18,278 bases of DNA from Bacteroides sp. CAG:1076 (GCA_000436795.1 HF993285.1:21514-39791); one strand, 5' to 3'; shown: positions 1 through 7,982, counted from the first letter of the stretch. Numbers and translations are program-made. The notes: generated by a model not told the origin, from the letters alone.

Positions 1-2429
1 GTAGGGAAAAGTTGAGCTTTAATGAAGGATGGCTTTTCTCTTTAACGGATGATTCACTGGCTGCACGACCGGAGTTTGTAGATTCTGCCTGGAGAAAGCT
101 GAACTTGCCGCACGACTGGGCTATTGAGGGTGACTTCAGTCAGGATAATCCTTCGGGTACAGGTGGAGGAGCTTTACCGGGAGGTGTCGGATGGTATAGG
201 AAAACTTTCGTAGCAGAGAACAAGGATAAAGGAAAACATTTCCGTATCGAGTTCGATGGAGTGTATATGAATTCGGAAGTTTTTATTAATGGAACTTCTT
301 TAGGAAAACGTCCCTACGGATATATTTCGTTTAGTTATGATCTGACTCCCTATCTGAAATGGGGAGAAAAGAATGTTATAGCTGTACGTGTAGACAATGC
401 GGAACAACCCAATTCTCGCTGGTACTCTGGCTGCGGCATCTATCGTAATGTGTGGTTGCTGAAGACAGGAGATGTATGTGTGGCAGAATGGGGTACATAT
501 GTCACGACGGCAAAGGTTGACGGACAGGGTGCTTCCTTGAATCTGGTTACGACCTTGGAGAATACAGGCAAGGAGAATGCTGATGTAACTGTACGTTCTG
601 TTTTGAAAGATGCTGAAGGAAAAGAAGTCGCTCAGGTAGAATCTCCGGCGAATGTTGTTGCTGAAGAATCGGCAGAGATTGCTCAAAAATTAAAAGTTAC
701 TTCTCCTCAGTTATGGGATGTGGAGCATCCTTATCTCTATTCTCTGGTGACTGAGGTGGTGAAAGGCGGACAGTGTGTGGACCGTTATGTAACGCCTGTG
801 GGTATCCGTACGTTCTCTTTCGATGCTGCAAAAGGATTTGTCTTGAACGGCAAGCCGACAAAAATAAACGGTGTTTGCATGCATCACGACTTAGGATGCT
901 TGGGAGCAGCCGTTAACGTACGTGCCATGGAACGACAGTTGCAGATGTTAAAGGAGATGGGATGTAACGGCATTCGTTGTTCTCATAATCCTCCGGCTCC
1001 CGAATGGCTCGATTTATGCGACCGTATGGGCTTTATTGTGATGGATGAGGCTTTTGATATGTGGCGCAAAAAGAAGACGGCCTACGATTATTCGCTGTAT
1101 TTCAATGAGTGGCATGAACGGGATTTGCACGATTTTATTCTTCGTGACCGTAATCATCCGTCTGTATTCATGTGGAGTATCGGCAATGAGGTCTTGGAAC
1201 AATGGAGCGATGCACAGGCTGATACACTTTCGTTGGAAGAGGCGAATCTGATTTTGAACTTCGGACATTCGGCCGATATGCTGGCGAAAGAAGGAGAGGT
1301 GAGTGTAAATTCCTTGCTGACTAAAAAATTGGCTGATTTTGTAAAGGCGCTGGACCCTACTCGTCCGGTCACGGCTGGGTGCAACGAACCGAATCCGGCG
1401 AATCATTTGTTCTGTTCCGGAGCTTTGGATATTATCGGTTATAACTATCACAATGTCAATATTCCTGACGTTCCCCGTAACTTTCCCGGCAAGCCGTTTA
1501 TCATAACGGAAAGCAATTCGGCCTTGATGACGCGTGGATATTACCGGATGCCGAGTGACGAAATGTTTATCTGGCCGGAACGCTGGGACAAACCTTTCTA
1601 CGATGCTACGTTTGCCTGCTCTTCGTACGACAACTGTCATGCTCCGTGGGGAAACACACACGAAGAGAATTTGTTGCTGACAAAGAAGAATGATTTTATC
1701 AGCGGGCAGTATGTATGGACCGGATTCGATTATATCGGTGAGCCTACTCCTTATGGATGGCCTGCCCGAAGCTCTTATTTTGGAATTATTGACTTGGCAG
1801 GTTTCCCGAAGGATGTCTATTATTTATACCAGTCGGAATGGAGTAACAAGCAGGTCTTGCATCTTTTTCCGCATTGGAACTGGACGGTTGGTCAGGATGT
1901 AGATATGTGGTGCTATTACAATCAGGCAGACGAGGTAGAACTGTTTGTGAACGGGAAGTCACAAGGTGTAAAGACTAAAGATGAAAACCACCTGCATGTT
2001 GTCTGGCGTGTGAAGTATGAACCGGGTAGTGTGAAGGTTGTAGCACGGAAAGACGGAAAGATAGTAGGTGAAAAAGAGATTCGGACTGCCGGAGAACCGA
2101 AAAAGATTCGTCTGACCCCCGATCGGAATACGTTGAATGCGGATGGAAAGGACTTGAGTTTTGTAACGGTAGAAATAGTGGATGCGGAGGGTAATTTGTG
2201 TCCTCTTGCTGATAATCTGGTACATTTTGAAGTTGAAGGTAATCTCTTTATAGCAGGTGTTGACAATGGTAGTCAGACTTCGATGGAACGTTTCAAGGAT
2301 AATAAACGCAAAGCTTTCAATGGTAAGTGTCTGGTTGTTCTGCAAAATGACGGAAAGATCGGAGCTGCTCGCTTGAAGGCTGTGGCCGAAGGTCTGGAAG
2401 ATGCCGTTGTAGAGATTGTTTCAGAATGA
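1..2429 (+). CDS. Glycoside hydrolase family 2 protein (beta-galactosidase-like), 5' end outside window
   Basis: A GH2 retaining beta-glycosidase, probably periplasmic or outer-membrane associated, that removes beta-linked sugars from oligosaccharides. The frame is open to the left edge (codons from base 3), so the TTG at 12 is not taken as the start; signal peptide and first residues are missing. Numbering from base 12: jelly-roll sugar-binding domain about 1-150, Ig-like domain about 155-265, TIM barrel about 270-610, a DUF4982-type beta domain about 613-698, and a C-terminal Ig/invasin-like domain 699-805. The WSIGNE motif gives the acid/base E393, and the TESNS stretch gives the candidate nucleophile E500. 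The GH3 gene starts 38 bases downstream, so the two are probably one operon. Substrate (galactoside, glucuronide or other) cannot be read from sequence. No SusC/SusD pair lies in the window. Family certain, substrate unknown. Confidence 0.93.
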   Translation, partial: REKLSFNEGWLFSLTDDSLAARPEFVDSAWRKLNLPHDWAIEGDFSQDNPSGTGGGALPGGVGWYRKTFVAENKDKGKHFRIEFDGVYMNSEVFINGTSLGKRPYGYISFSYDLTPYLKWGEKNVIAVRVDNAEQPNSRWYSGCGIYRNVWLLKTGDVCVAEWGTYVTTAKVDGQGASLNLVTTLENTGKENADVTVRSVLKDAEGKEVAQVESPANVVAEESAEIAQKLKVTSPQLWDVEHPYLYSLVTEVVKGGQCVDRYVTPVGIRTFSFDAAKGFVLNGKPTKINGVCMHHDLGCLGAAVNVRAMERQLQMLKEMGCNGIRCSHNPPAPEWLDLCDRMGFIVMDEAFDMWRKKKTAYDYSLYFNEWHERDLHDFILRDRNHPSVFMWSIGNEVLEQWSDAQADTLSLEEANLILNFGHSADMLAKEGEVSVNSLLTKKLADFVKALDPTRPVTAGCNEPNPANHLFCSGALDIIGYNYHNVNIPDVPRNFPGKPFIITESNSALMTRGYYRMPSDEMFIWPERWDKPFYDATFACSSYDNCHAPWGNTHEENLLLTKKNDFISGQYVWTGFDYIGEPTPYGWPARSSYFGIIDLAGFPKDVYYLYQSEWSNKQVLHLFPHWNWTVGQDVDMWCYYNQADEVELFVNGKSQGVKTKDENHLHVVWRVKYEPGSVKVVARKDGKIVGEKEIRTAGEPKKIRLTPDRNTLNADGKDLSFVTVEIVDAEGNLCPLADNLVHFEVEGNLFIAGVDNGSQTSMERFKDNKRKAFNGKCLVVLQNDGKIGAARLKAVAEGLEDAVVEIVSE

Positions 2430-2467
2430 CACTGATTGGATTTTGTTTGAACTAAGATATAGATATT

Positions 2468-4690
2468 ATGAAAAAGACCTTTTTGATTATAGGACTGCTA
2501 ACGGCTGCATTGGCTCCTGTAAAAGCTCAGAATGCAGCAGAAATTCCAGTTTATCTGGACGATAAGCAACCGCTGGAACTGAGAGTTCAGGATGCCTTGA
2601 AGCGTATGACTTTGGAGGAAAAGACCCGATTGAGTTATGCTCAAGGTAAGTTTAGTTCGCCGGGCTGTCCTCGTTTGGGAATTCCCGAACTATGGATGAG
2701 TGATGGTCCTCATGGAGTTCGTGCTGAAATCAACTGGAACGACTGGGGATATGCCGGATGGACAAGTGACAGTTGTACGGCTTTTCCTGCGTTGACTTGT
2801 CTGGCTGCGAGCTGGAATCCGTCTTTGGCTGCTCAGTATGGAAAGGCTATCGGCGAAGAAGCCCGTTACCGTAAGAAGGATGTGCTGTTAGGACCGGGTG
2901 TGAACATCTATCGTACGCCTCTCAATGGCCGTAACTTTGAATATATGGGAGAGGATCCTTATCTGGCTTCCGAAATGTGTGTTCCTTATATTCAGGGAGT
3001 GCAGAAAAACGGAGTTGCCGCCTGTGTAAAACATTATGCCTTGAATAATCAGGAACTCTGGCGCGGACATATTGACGTGCAGGTTAGCGACCGTGCGCTG
3101 TACGAGATTTATCTGCCGGCATTTAAGGCGGCTGTGCAGCGTGGCGGCGTCTGGAGTATCATGGGAGCATATAATAAGGTACGTGGCATGCATGCCGCTC
3201 ATCATAAGCTCCTGAACAATGAGATTCTGAAAGGTGAATGGGGTTTCGACGGATGCGTGATAACCGACTGGGGAGCTGCGCACGATACGTACGAAGCCGC
3301 TATGTATGGACTGGATATCGAAATGGGTTCGTATACCAACGGTCTGACTTCGGAGTCTGAATTTGGTTACGATGACTATTATCTGGGAAAGAATTACCTG
3401 AAGATGATAAAGGAAGGAAAAATTCCAATGGACGTGGTAAACGATAAGGCAGCCCGCGTATTGCGATTGATTTTCCGTACTTCGATGAACCGCCAGAAAC
3501 CTTTTGGCTCCATGACCAATGAAGCTCACGAGCAGGCTGCTTATCGGGTGGCAACGGAAGGTATTGTGCTTTTGAAAAACGAGGCGCAGAAAAAGAAAAT
3601 GCCTTTATTGCCTCTTTCTCCCGATAGCTATAAAAAAGTACTGGTAGTGGGAGATAATGCAACACGTAACCTGATGCAGGGGGGAGGTTCATCCGAACTG
3701 AAGGTTAAGAAAGTTATCTCTCCGCTGGACGGACTGAAGAAATATTTTGGCGACCGCATTGTGTATGCACAAGGGTATGCAGCCGGTCGTCCGATGTACG
3801 GACGCGAGGAAAAGATTCCTCAGGCTACGATGGACTCTTTGCGGAATGATGCTGTAGCAAAGGCAGCGCAGGCGGATTTGGTTATCTTTATCGGCGGACT
3901 GAATAAAAATCATTTTCAAGATTGTGAAGGAGGTGACCGTCTGACTTTCGGACTGCCTTTCGGTCAGAACGAACTGATTGAGGAATTGCTGAAAGCCAAT
4001 AAAAATCTGGTAGCCGTCATCGTAAGTGGTAATGCTGTCGAAATGCCGTGGGTAAAAGAAGTACCTTCCATTGTGCAGTCGTGGTATCTGGGTTCGATAG
4101 GTGGCGATGCATTGGCTGATGTATTGACCGGAAAGGTAAACCCCAGTGGAAAGCTTCCTTTCTCATATCCGGCAAAATTGAAAGATTGTCCGGCACATTT
4201 CTATGGCGAAATGAGCTATCCGGGCGACAGCATCAAGCAGGAATACAAAGAAGATATTCTGGTTGGTTATCGTTGGTATGATACCAAGAAGATTAAACCG
4301 CTCTTCCCCTTTGGTTATGGACTGAGTTACACTACTTACAAGTACAGCAAACCAGTTTTGTCGGCTAAGCAGATGAAGGCCGGAGAAACCCTGTCGGTAT
4401 CGGTGAAGGTCAAGAATACCGGAACTGTGGCTGGAAAGGAAACCGTTCAATTGTATATTGGTGATGAAAAATGTTCTTTGCTTCGTCCGCAGAAAGAACT
4501 GAAGGGATTCCAGAAAGTAGCTCTTCAACCGGGTGAAGAAAAAGAAGTGACCTTTACCATCAAACCGGAAGATTTGCAATTCTTCGACGACAGCAAACAC
4601 GAATGGATTGCAGAGCCGGGTAAGTTTAAGGCTTATATTTCGTCATCTTCTGCCGATGTACACAATACTGTAGAGTTCGAATATTTATAA
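2468..4690 (+). CDS. Glycoside hydrolase family 3 protein (beta-glucosidase/xylosidase type)
   Basis: A secreted GH3 retaining exo-beta-glycosidase, complete at 740 residues. A signal peptide covers about residues 1-20, with cleavage near the KAQN sequence. The (beta/alpha)8 domain spans about 40-340 and has the KHYALNN substrate-loop motif and the nucleophile region VITDWGA, giving D267. The alpha/beta sandwich domain (about 365-610) contains CEGGDR, and E487 there is the likely acid/base by alignment with two-domain GH3 enzymes such as Thermotoga Bgl3B. The conserved FGYGLSYT motif leads into a C-terminal fibronectin III-like domain (about 645-720). No PA14 insert is visible. It follows the GH2 gene by 38 bases without an obvious promoter and precedes an intrinsic terminator, consistent with a two-gene or longer operon. 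The pair would act stepwise on one oligosaccharide (inference). Specificity is not determined. Confidence 0.95.
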   Translation: MKKTFLIIGLLTAALAPVKAQNAAEIPVYLDDKQPLELRVQDALKRMTLEEKTRLSYAQGKFSSPGCPRLGIPELWMSDGPHGVRAEINWNDWGYAGWTSDSCTAFPALTCLAASWNPSLAAQYGKAIGEEARYRKKDVLLGPGVNIYRTPLNGRNFEYMGEDPYLASEMCVPYIQGVQKNGVAACVKHYALNNQELWRGHIDVQVSDRALYEIYLPAFKAAVQRGGVWSIMGAYNKVRGMHAAHHKLLNNEILKGEWGFDGCVITDWGAAHDTYEAAMYGLDIEMGSYTNGLTSESEFGYDDYYLGKNYLKMIKEGKIPMDVVNDKAARVLRLIFRTSMNRQKPFGSMTNEAHEQAAYRVATEGIVLLKNEAQKKKMPLLPLSPDSYKKVLVVGDNATRNLMQGGGSSELKVKKVISPLDGLKKYFGDRIVYAQGYAAGRPMYGREEKIPQATMDSLRNDAVAKAAQADLVIFIGGLNKNHFQDCEGGDRLTFGLPFGQNELIEELLKANKNLVAVIVSGNAVEMPWVKEVPSIVQSWYLGSIGGDALADVLTGKVNPSGKLPFSYPAKLKDCPAHFYGEMSYPGDSIKQEYKEDILVGYRWYDTKKIKPLFPFGYGLSYTTYKYSKPVLSAKQMKAGETLSVSVKVKNTGTVAGKETVQLYIGDEKCSLLRPQKELKGFQKVALQPGEEKEVTFTIKPEDLQFFDDSKHEWIAEPGKFKAYISSSSADVHNTVEFEYL

Positions 4691-4746
4691 TTTGTTATGC
4701 GTTATACTGTTTAAGAGTGTTTTCTTCACTCTTGTAATTATTGTAT

Positions 4747-4797
4747 CTGCCGGATGTTTCATGCTTTTTGCCAGAAATGTCCGGCAGTATTTTTTTT
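4747..4797 (+). terminator. Intrinsic terminator after the GH2-GH3 operon
   Basis: An 8-bp stem CTGCCGGA (4747-4754) / TCCGGCAG (4780-4787), loop of 25 bases, is followed almost at once by eight T residues (4790-4797). It lies 57 bases after the GH3 stop, in the right orientation to end that transcript. Confidence 0.75.
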
Positions 4798-4805
4798 CTG
4801 ATGCC

Positions 4806-4880
4806 AAAAAAGTCCCGGCAAGCATGCTGAAGGTTTGGGTGTTACAAAATAATAGAATATGGATTACATGCTGCCGGGAC
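4806..4880 (-). terminator. Intrinsic terminator after the nigD-like gene
   Basis: Read on the minus strand, GTCCCGGCAGCATG (4880-4867) pairs with CATGCTTGCCGGGAC (4826-4812) with one bulged base and a loop of about 40 bases, followed by TTTTTT (4811-4806). It lies about 43 bases beyond the stop of the minus-strand lipoprotein gene. The long loop is unusual, but stem plus U-tract in the correct orientation supports the call. Confidence 0.62.
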
Positions 4881-4922
4881 ATTATTGTCTGGTAAATCAG
4901 ACTATATGAAACAATAAGCTTG

Positions 4923-5678
4923 CTATTTTAATTGATAGCTGTTTCTTACCGATGTGATAGCCGGATTTTGTGGAGCCGTCGGCTTACGTGTACAATAATT
5001 AAATTCGGCCGATTTCTCTCCACTGAATGATTTCCATTTCAGGGTGAGTTTGACTGTCTTTCCTTCCGTATCGGGCAGGCCATCCAGTTTGAAAGCAACC
5101 AGTGCATCACCATATTCTCCCGACGTATCACCATATGCATTGTGTCTGAATTCAACTTCGTATGGATTTTCAGGATTGATTCCGGCAAGCAGATTGACGT
5201 AATGTGCTTGCGAACTGTTGCCCCATATTGTACGGAAGCGTAGTGTCAGGTATCCGTCTTCGGCAATGGTTACCCAGTCTTTTACGATTTCTACCGGGTC
5301 TGTACCGTATGTCTGGTCATTTCCTTCACCCAGATTCGGAGCAATCGGTTTGGTAAGTATGCTGTCTATCCAGTTTATTCGTACGGCTTTGGTATATGCC
5401 CCACTTGCTTCGTTTACTTCTTCTATATTGGCTATCGCACGTACTTCCTTTTCTCCGAAGGGAGATGTGGTATAGTTTACTGGCAGTAGGGTTGTACTGT
5501 CATCCAGTTGCAGGAAGAACGTATTGTCTGTGTCGGTCTTTGCGGTAACTAACGCATTCGGAGTATTGAGGTAATAATAGTTGTTATCATCATCGTCCAG
5601 GCAGGATTGTAGTCCAGCCATGCTGGCGATTGCCGCAGCTATAACAACTCCTTTGCGGAAAGAAAAAAGTGTTTTCAT
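4923..5678 (-). CDS. NigD-like surface lipoprotein
   Basis: A 251-residue lipoprotein of the NigD-like family found in Bacteroidota; its biochemical role is not established. The N-terminus is a lipoprotein signal (basic and hydrophobic residues 2-22) with lipobox LQSC, so C26 would be acylated. The mature protein begins Cys-Leu followed by four Asp and two Asn, an acidic run right after Cys resembling the Bacteroides lipoprotein export signal that sends lipoproteins to the cell surface. Next comes the family signature: Tyr-rich stretch, PNALVTAKT, then FFLQLDDSTTLLPVN (OB-fold-like N-terminal domain, about 40-110). A beta-rich C-terminal domain covers about 120-240. Start at 5678 is chosen because it gives the complete signal peptide. 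The gene stands alone, divergent from the lipocalin-like gene and convergent with the GH operon. Confidence 0.9.
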   Translation of the reverse strand: MKTLFSFRKGVVIAAAIASMAGLQSCLDDDDNNYYYLNTPNALVTAKTDTDNTFFLQLDDSTTLLPVNYTTSPFGEKEVRAIANIEEVNEASGAYTKAVRINWIDSILTKPIAPNLGEGNDQTYGTDPVEIVKDWVTIAEDGYLTLRFRTIWGNSSQAHYVNLLAGINPENPYEVEFRHNAYGDTSGEYGDALVAFKLDGLPDTEGKTVKLTLKWKSFSGEKSAEFNYCTRKPTAPQNPAITSVRNSYQLK

Positions 5679-5874
5679 GATTGTTCTGTTTAAATTAATT
5701 GTTGAAGTTTCCTTTTTTACTCTTTAAATGTGTGATAGATATGAATCCTGCATTGTCAATAGTTAATTTATTCAAATCTCTGTTTGCTCTTTATTTTCTG
5801 AATTTTCTTTTCTCTTGCAGATTTCGTTGATTCTTGATAACTTGCATTTTATCATTTTTATAAAATCCAATGTT

Positions 5875-6534
5875 ATGAAGAATCTTACTTTATTAAATGT
5901 GCTTGTGTTGGGTAGTGCAGTCTTGTGTCCGGCTTGCAGCGATGGGAATATAATAGAAGGTGCATGGGTAGAACCCGTACCAGGCATGAAAGGGATGCAG
6001 CAAGGCTTTATGCTTGAACCTGACGGCAAGGCGTCTTCCATCAATATGGCTACACTTCAGTATGAATCGTGGAAAAAGGAAAACGGAATGCTGATTCTTT
6101 CCGGAAAAAGTATCGGTAACGGGCAGACGATAGCTTTTGACGATACGTTGTTGATTAAGGATTTGTCGGAGCAGACTTTGCTTCTCGAAAAGAATGGAGT
6201 TGCCTATGCTTATACAAGAGTTACGGAAGGAAAGGCTGGAAAAATACAGAGAAAAGAATTAGACGAGCAGCCGAAATTGGTAGAAGGACGGCTTATCATC
6301 GGACACGAAGTTTATTCTTTTGTTGCCGATGGCGATACGGCTGATTATTGGGTGATAGACAAGACCGGAGAACTTTACAAGCAATACGATGAGCTGACTA
6401 AAGGACAGAAGAATGGTACGCCGGTACATGCAGTACTGGAAGTGTTGGATATGGGAAAAACCGATGAAGGATTTGCTGCCGAATACGACGGAGTATATCA
6501 TGTAATGAAGATAGACACATTGTCGGCCGAGTAG
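5875..6534 (+). CDS. Lipocalin-like lipoprotein with NlpE-type C-terminal region
   Basis: A predicted lipoprotein of 219 residues. The frame is open from 5815, but the ATG at 5875 is preferred because it begins a normal lipoprotein signal (MKNLTLLN, hydrophobic core, then CPAC), making C21 the acylation site; the upstream extension would bury it. The mature N-terminal part (about 27-110), starting IEGAWVEPVPGM and containing a conserved GFMLEPDG turn, resembles the lipocalin-like beta-barrel domain common in Bacteroidota lipoproteins. The C-terminal part (about 135-215) looks like a small OB-type domain as in NlpE homologues. Ligand and role are unknown; envelope stress sensing or small hydrophobic ligand binding are family-based guesses. 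It is a single gene, divergent from the nigD-like gene. No U-rich terminator is visible downstream. Confidence 0.8.
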   Translation: MKNLTLLNVLVLGSAVLCPACSDGNIIEGAWVEPVPGMKGMQQGFMLEPDGKASSINMATLQYESWKKENGMLILSGKSIGNGQTIAFDDTLLIKDLSEQTLLLEKNGVAYAYTRVTEGKAGKIQRKELDEQPKLVEGRLIIGHEVYSFVADGDTADYWVIDKTGELYKQYDELTKGQKNGTPVHAVLEVLDMGKTDEGFAAEYDGVYHVMKIDTLSAE

Positions 6535-6555
6535 TATATTATAGGGGAATAGTTC

Positions 6556-6615
6556 TTAAGCGGAACTTGCCAGCCCTAAGGCGGCAATAGTTAATAGACG
6601 AACGTGTGCTTTCAT
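6556..6615 (-). CDS. Possible micro-ORF, 19 residues, signal-peptide-like
   Basis: On the minus strand an ATG at 6615 opens a 19-codon frame ending in TAA at 6556. Its product has a basic start (Met-Lys-Ala-His-Val-Arg), a hydrophobic core (LLTIAALGLA) and a small-residue end (Ser-Ser-Ala), the plan of a bare signal peptide or tiny membrane peptide. A minus-strand TAATTTTG (6658-6651) matches the Bacteroides -7 box and would give a leader of roughly 30 bases. Against it: the ORF is very short, a hairpin falls inside it, and no partner gene follows; it ends 21 bases from the convergent lipocalin-like gene. It could be a real small protein, the remnant of a lost secreted-protein gene, or chance. 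Confidence 0.25.
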   Translation of the reverse strand: MKAHVRLLTIAALGLASSA

Positions 6616-6846
6616 GTTTTTAATGTCGATTTTAATCATTAATGTTATGTCAAAATTAATAAATTAAAATTTGACAGATTGACAGCTATGTTGCAAAAGT
6701 TATTCCATTGCTAACATTTTTAGTCTGTCTGATAGCTTGAAAAGCTGGAAATGTACGGTTCGTGCAAGAAAATGTAACGTGAGGAATATTGCAGCTTTTT
6801 TATTGTCGGCCAGCGAATTTTATAGATATTTATACATGCAGATTAT

Positions 6847-6874
6847 TTTGTTTTCGGGAAATGTCCTACTTTTG
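6847..6874 (+). promoter_or_regulatory. Bacteroides-type promoter of pfkA
   Basis: TACTTTTG at 6867-6874 is an exact match to the Bacteroides -7 consensus TAnnTTTG. TTTG at 6847-6850 can serve as the -33 element, though the 16-base spacer is a little shorter than the usual 19-21. Transcription would start near 6880, about 45 bases before the pfkA ATG. Confidence 0.55.
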
Positions 6875-6925
6875 GGGTACCGTTTTCTGGTATTTATGAA
6901 TTGTAAAATTCAACAAGCGAGTTAT

Positions 6926-7906
6926 ATGAAACAAATTAAGTGTATTGGTATCCTGACATCAGGAGGTGATGCATCAGGAATGAATGCAGCAATTCGTGCT
7001 GTGACGCGTAGTGCTATTTGCAACGGTTATACGGTAAAAGGTATCTACCGAGGGTATGAAGGTTTGATTCGGAATGAGATTAAGGATCTCACGACACAGG
7101 ATGTCAGCAGTATTATTCAGCGTGGAGGTACAATCCTGAAGACTGCACGTTCGAAGGATTTTATGACTCCCGAAGGACGTAAGGTGGCATACGATAATAT
7201 GGTAGCCGCAGGTATTGATGCTTTGGTTATTATTGGTGGAAATGGTTCACTGACCGGAGCACGTATATTTGCCAATGAATATGATGTACCGTGTATCGGT
7301 TTGCCGGGAACCATCGACAATGATTTATATGGAACCGATTCTACTATCGGATATGATACAGCACTAAATACAATTGTAGAGTGTGTGGATAAGATTCGTG
7401 ATACGGCTACTTCGCACGACCGTATTTTCTTTGTGGAAGTTATGGGACGTGATGCCGGTTTCCTGGCACAGAACAGTGCGATTGCTTCGGGTGCGGAAGC
7501 TGCCATTATCCCTGAAGATCAGACAGACGTTGACCAGCTTGAGAAGTTTATCGGACGTGGTTTCCGTAAGTCGAAGAACAGTAGTATCGTAATTGTATCG
7601 GAAGCTCCGAAAAATGGCGGTGCTATGTATTATGCCGAACGTGTGAAAAATGAATATCCGCAGTACGATGTACGTGTAACCATTTTAGGACATTTGCAGC
7701 GAGGTGGTTCTCCAAGTGCTTACGACCGTATTCTGGCAAGCCGTCTGGGCGTGGGAGCTATCGAAGCATTGAAGGAAGACCAGCGTAACGTAATGATTGG
7801 TATCCGCAATGACAAGATTGTATATGTTCCGTTCACGGAAGCTATCAAGAAAGACAAGCCGCTGGATAAGTCGTTGATAAAAGTGCTCGATGAGCTTTCT
7901 ATCTGA
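6926..7906 (+). CDS. pfkA: 6-phosphofructokinase
   Basis: Cytoplasmic phosphofructokinase, fructose 6-phosphate to fructose 1,6-bisphosphate, the committed step of glycolysis. The ATG at 6926 gives 326 residues, matching the family; the frame is open upstream to 6737 but that part has no family features. Visible motifs: phosphate-binding loop [14 protein letters not shown] (residues 11-24), [10 protein letters not shown], the catalytic PGTIDND with D131 as base (E. coli D127) and D133, MGRDAG, and the C-terminal [13 protein letters not shown] substrate site. Glycines at both positions that separate ATP from pyrophosphate enzymes (G107 and G128, E. coli 104 and 124) predict ATP use. Residue 106 is Asn where E. 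coli has Asp103, in GGNGS. It is a single gene with its own promoter and a strong terminator. Assignment is secure; the genome probably has other copies. Confidence 0.96.
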   Translation: MKQIKCIGILTSGGDASGMNAAIRAVTRSAICNGYTVKGIYRGYEGLIRNEIKDLTTQDVSSIIQRGGTILKTARSKDFMTPEGRKVAYDNMVAAGIDALVIIGGNGSLTGARIFANEYDVPCIGLPGTIDNDLYGTDSTIGYDTALNTIVECVDKIRDTATSHDRIFFVEVMGRDAGFLAQNSAIASGAEAAIIPEDQTDVDQLEKFIGRGFRKSKNSSIVIVSEAPKNGGAMYYAERVKNEYPQYDVRVTILGHLQRGGSPSAYDRILASRLGVGAIEALKEDQRNVMIGIRNDKIVYVPFTEAIKKDKPLDKSLIKVLDELSI

Positions 7907-7920
7907 TAAAGTTTTTTAAT

Positions 7921-7982
7921 GCGCCACAGGTTATGCAGGTTCCGCTTGGGTGGAAACGTACAAGACCTGTGGCGCTTTTTTT
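7921..7982 (+). terminator. Intrinsic terminator of pfkA
   Basis: A perfect 11-bp stem GCGCCACAGGT (7921-7931) / ACCTGTGGCGC (7965-7975) with a 33-base loop is followed by seven T residues (7976-7982), 15 bases after the pfkA stop. The last T residues overlap the stop codon of the convergent phosphatase gene. Read on the other strand there is no U-tract after the stem, so it works mainly for pfkA. Confidence 0.85.

Larger units (their letters stand above)
6535..6925. other. Intergenic region between the lipocalin-like gene and pfkA
   Basis: A 391-base AT-rich spacer. It holds a short hairpin at 6567-6587, a minus-strand 19-codon ORF overlapping that hairpin, a minus-strand TAnnTTTG match at 6651-6658, and the pfkA promoter at 6847-6874. 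An in-frame upstream extension of pfkA (from 6737) is open, but it lacks similarity to phosphofructokinases and contains the promoter, so it is treated as non-coding. Nothing recognisable lies between about 6700 and 6840. Confidence 0.6.

Noticed and set aside
4685..4895. Overlapping open frames on both strands (about 65 codons each) in the spacer after GH3.
   Set aside because: They cover the two terminators, begin inside or next to the GH3 stop and have no protein-like features; they come from the inverted-repeat structure.
5815..5874. Upstream Met of the lipocalin-like gene.
   Set aside because: Using it would place 20 extra residues before a standard lipoprotein signal; the ATG at 5875 is preferred.
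5679..5874. Promoters in the divergent nigD-like/lipocalin-like spacer (for example TAACTTGC near 5838-5845 on +, TATCTATC on -).
   Set aside because: None matches TAnnTTTG well enough with a properly spaced -33 element; promoters must exist here but I cannot place them.
6737..6925. N-terminal extension of pfkA by 63 codons.
   Set aside because: The extension has no counterpart in phosphofructokinases and contains the best promoter match in the region; the ATG at 6926 gives the normal protein.
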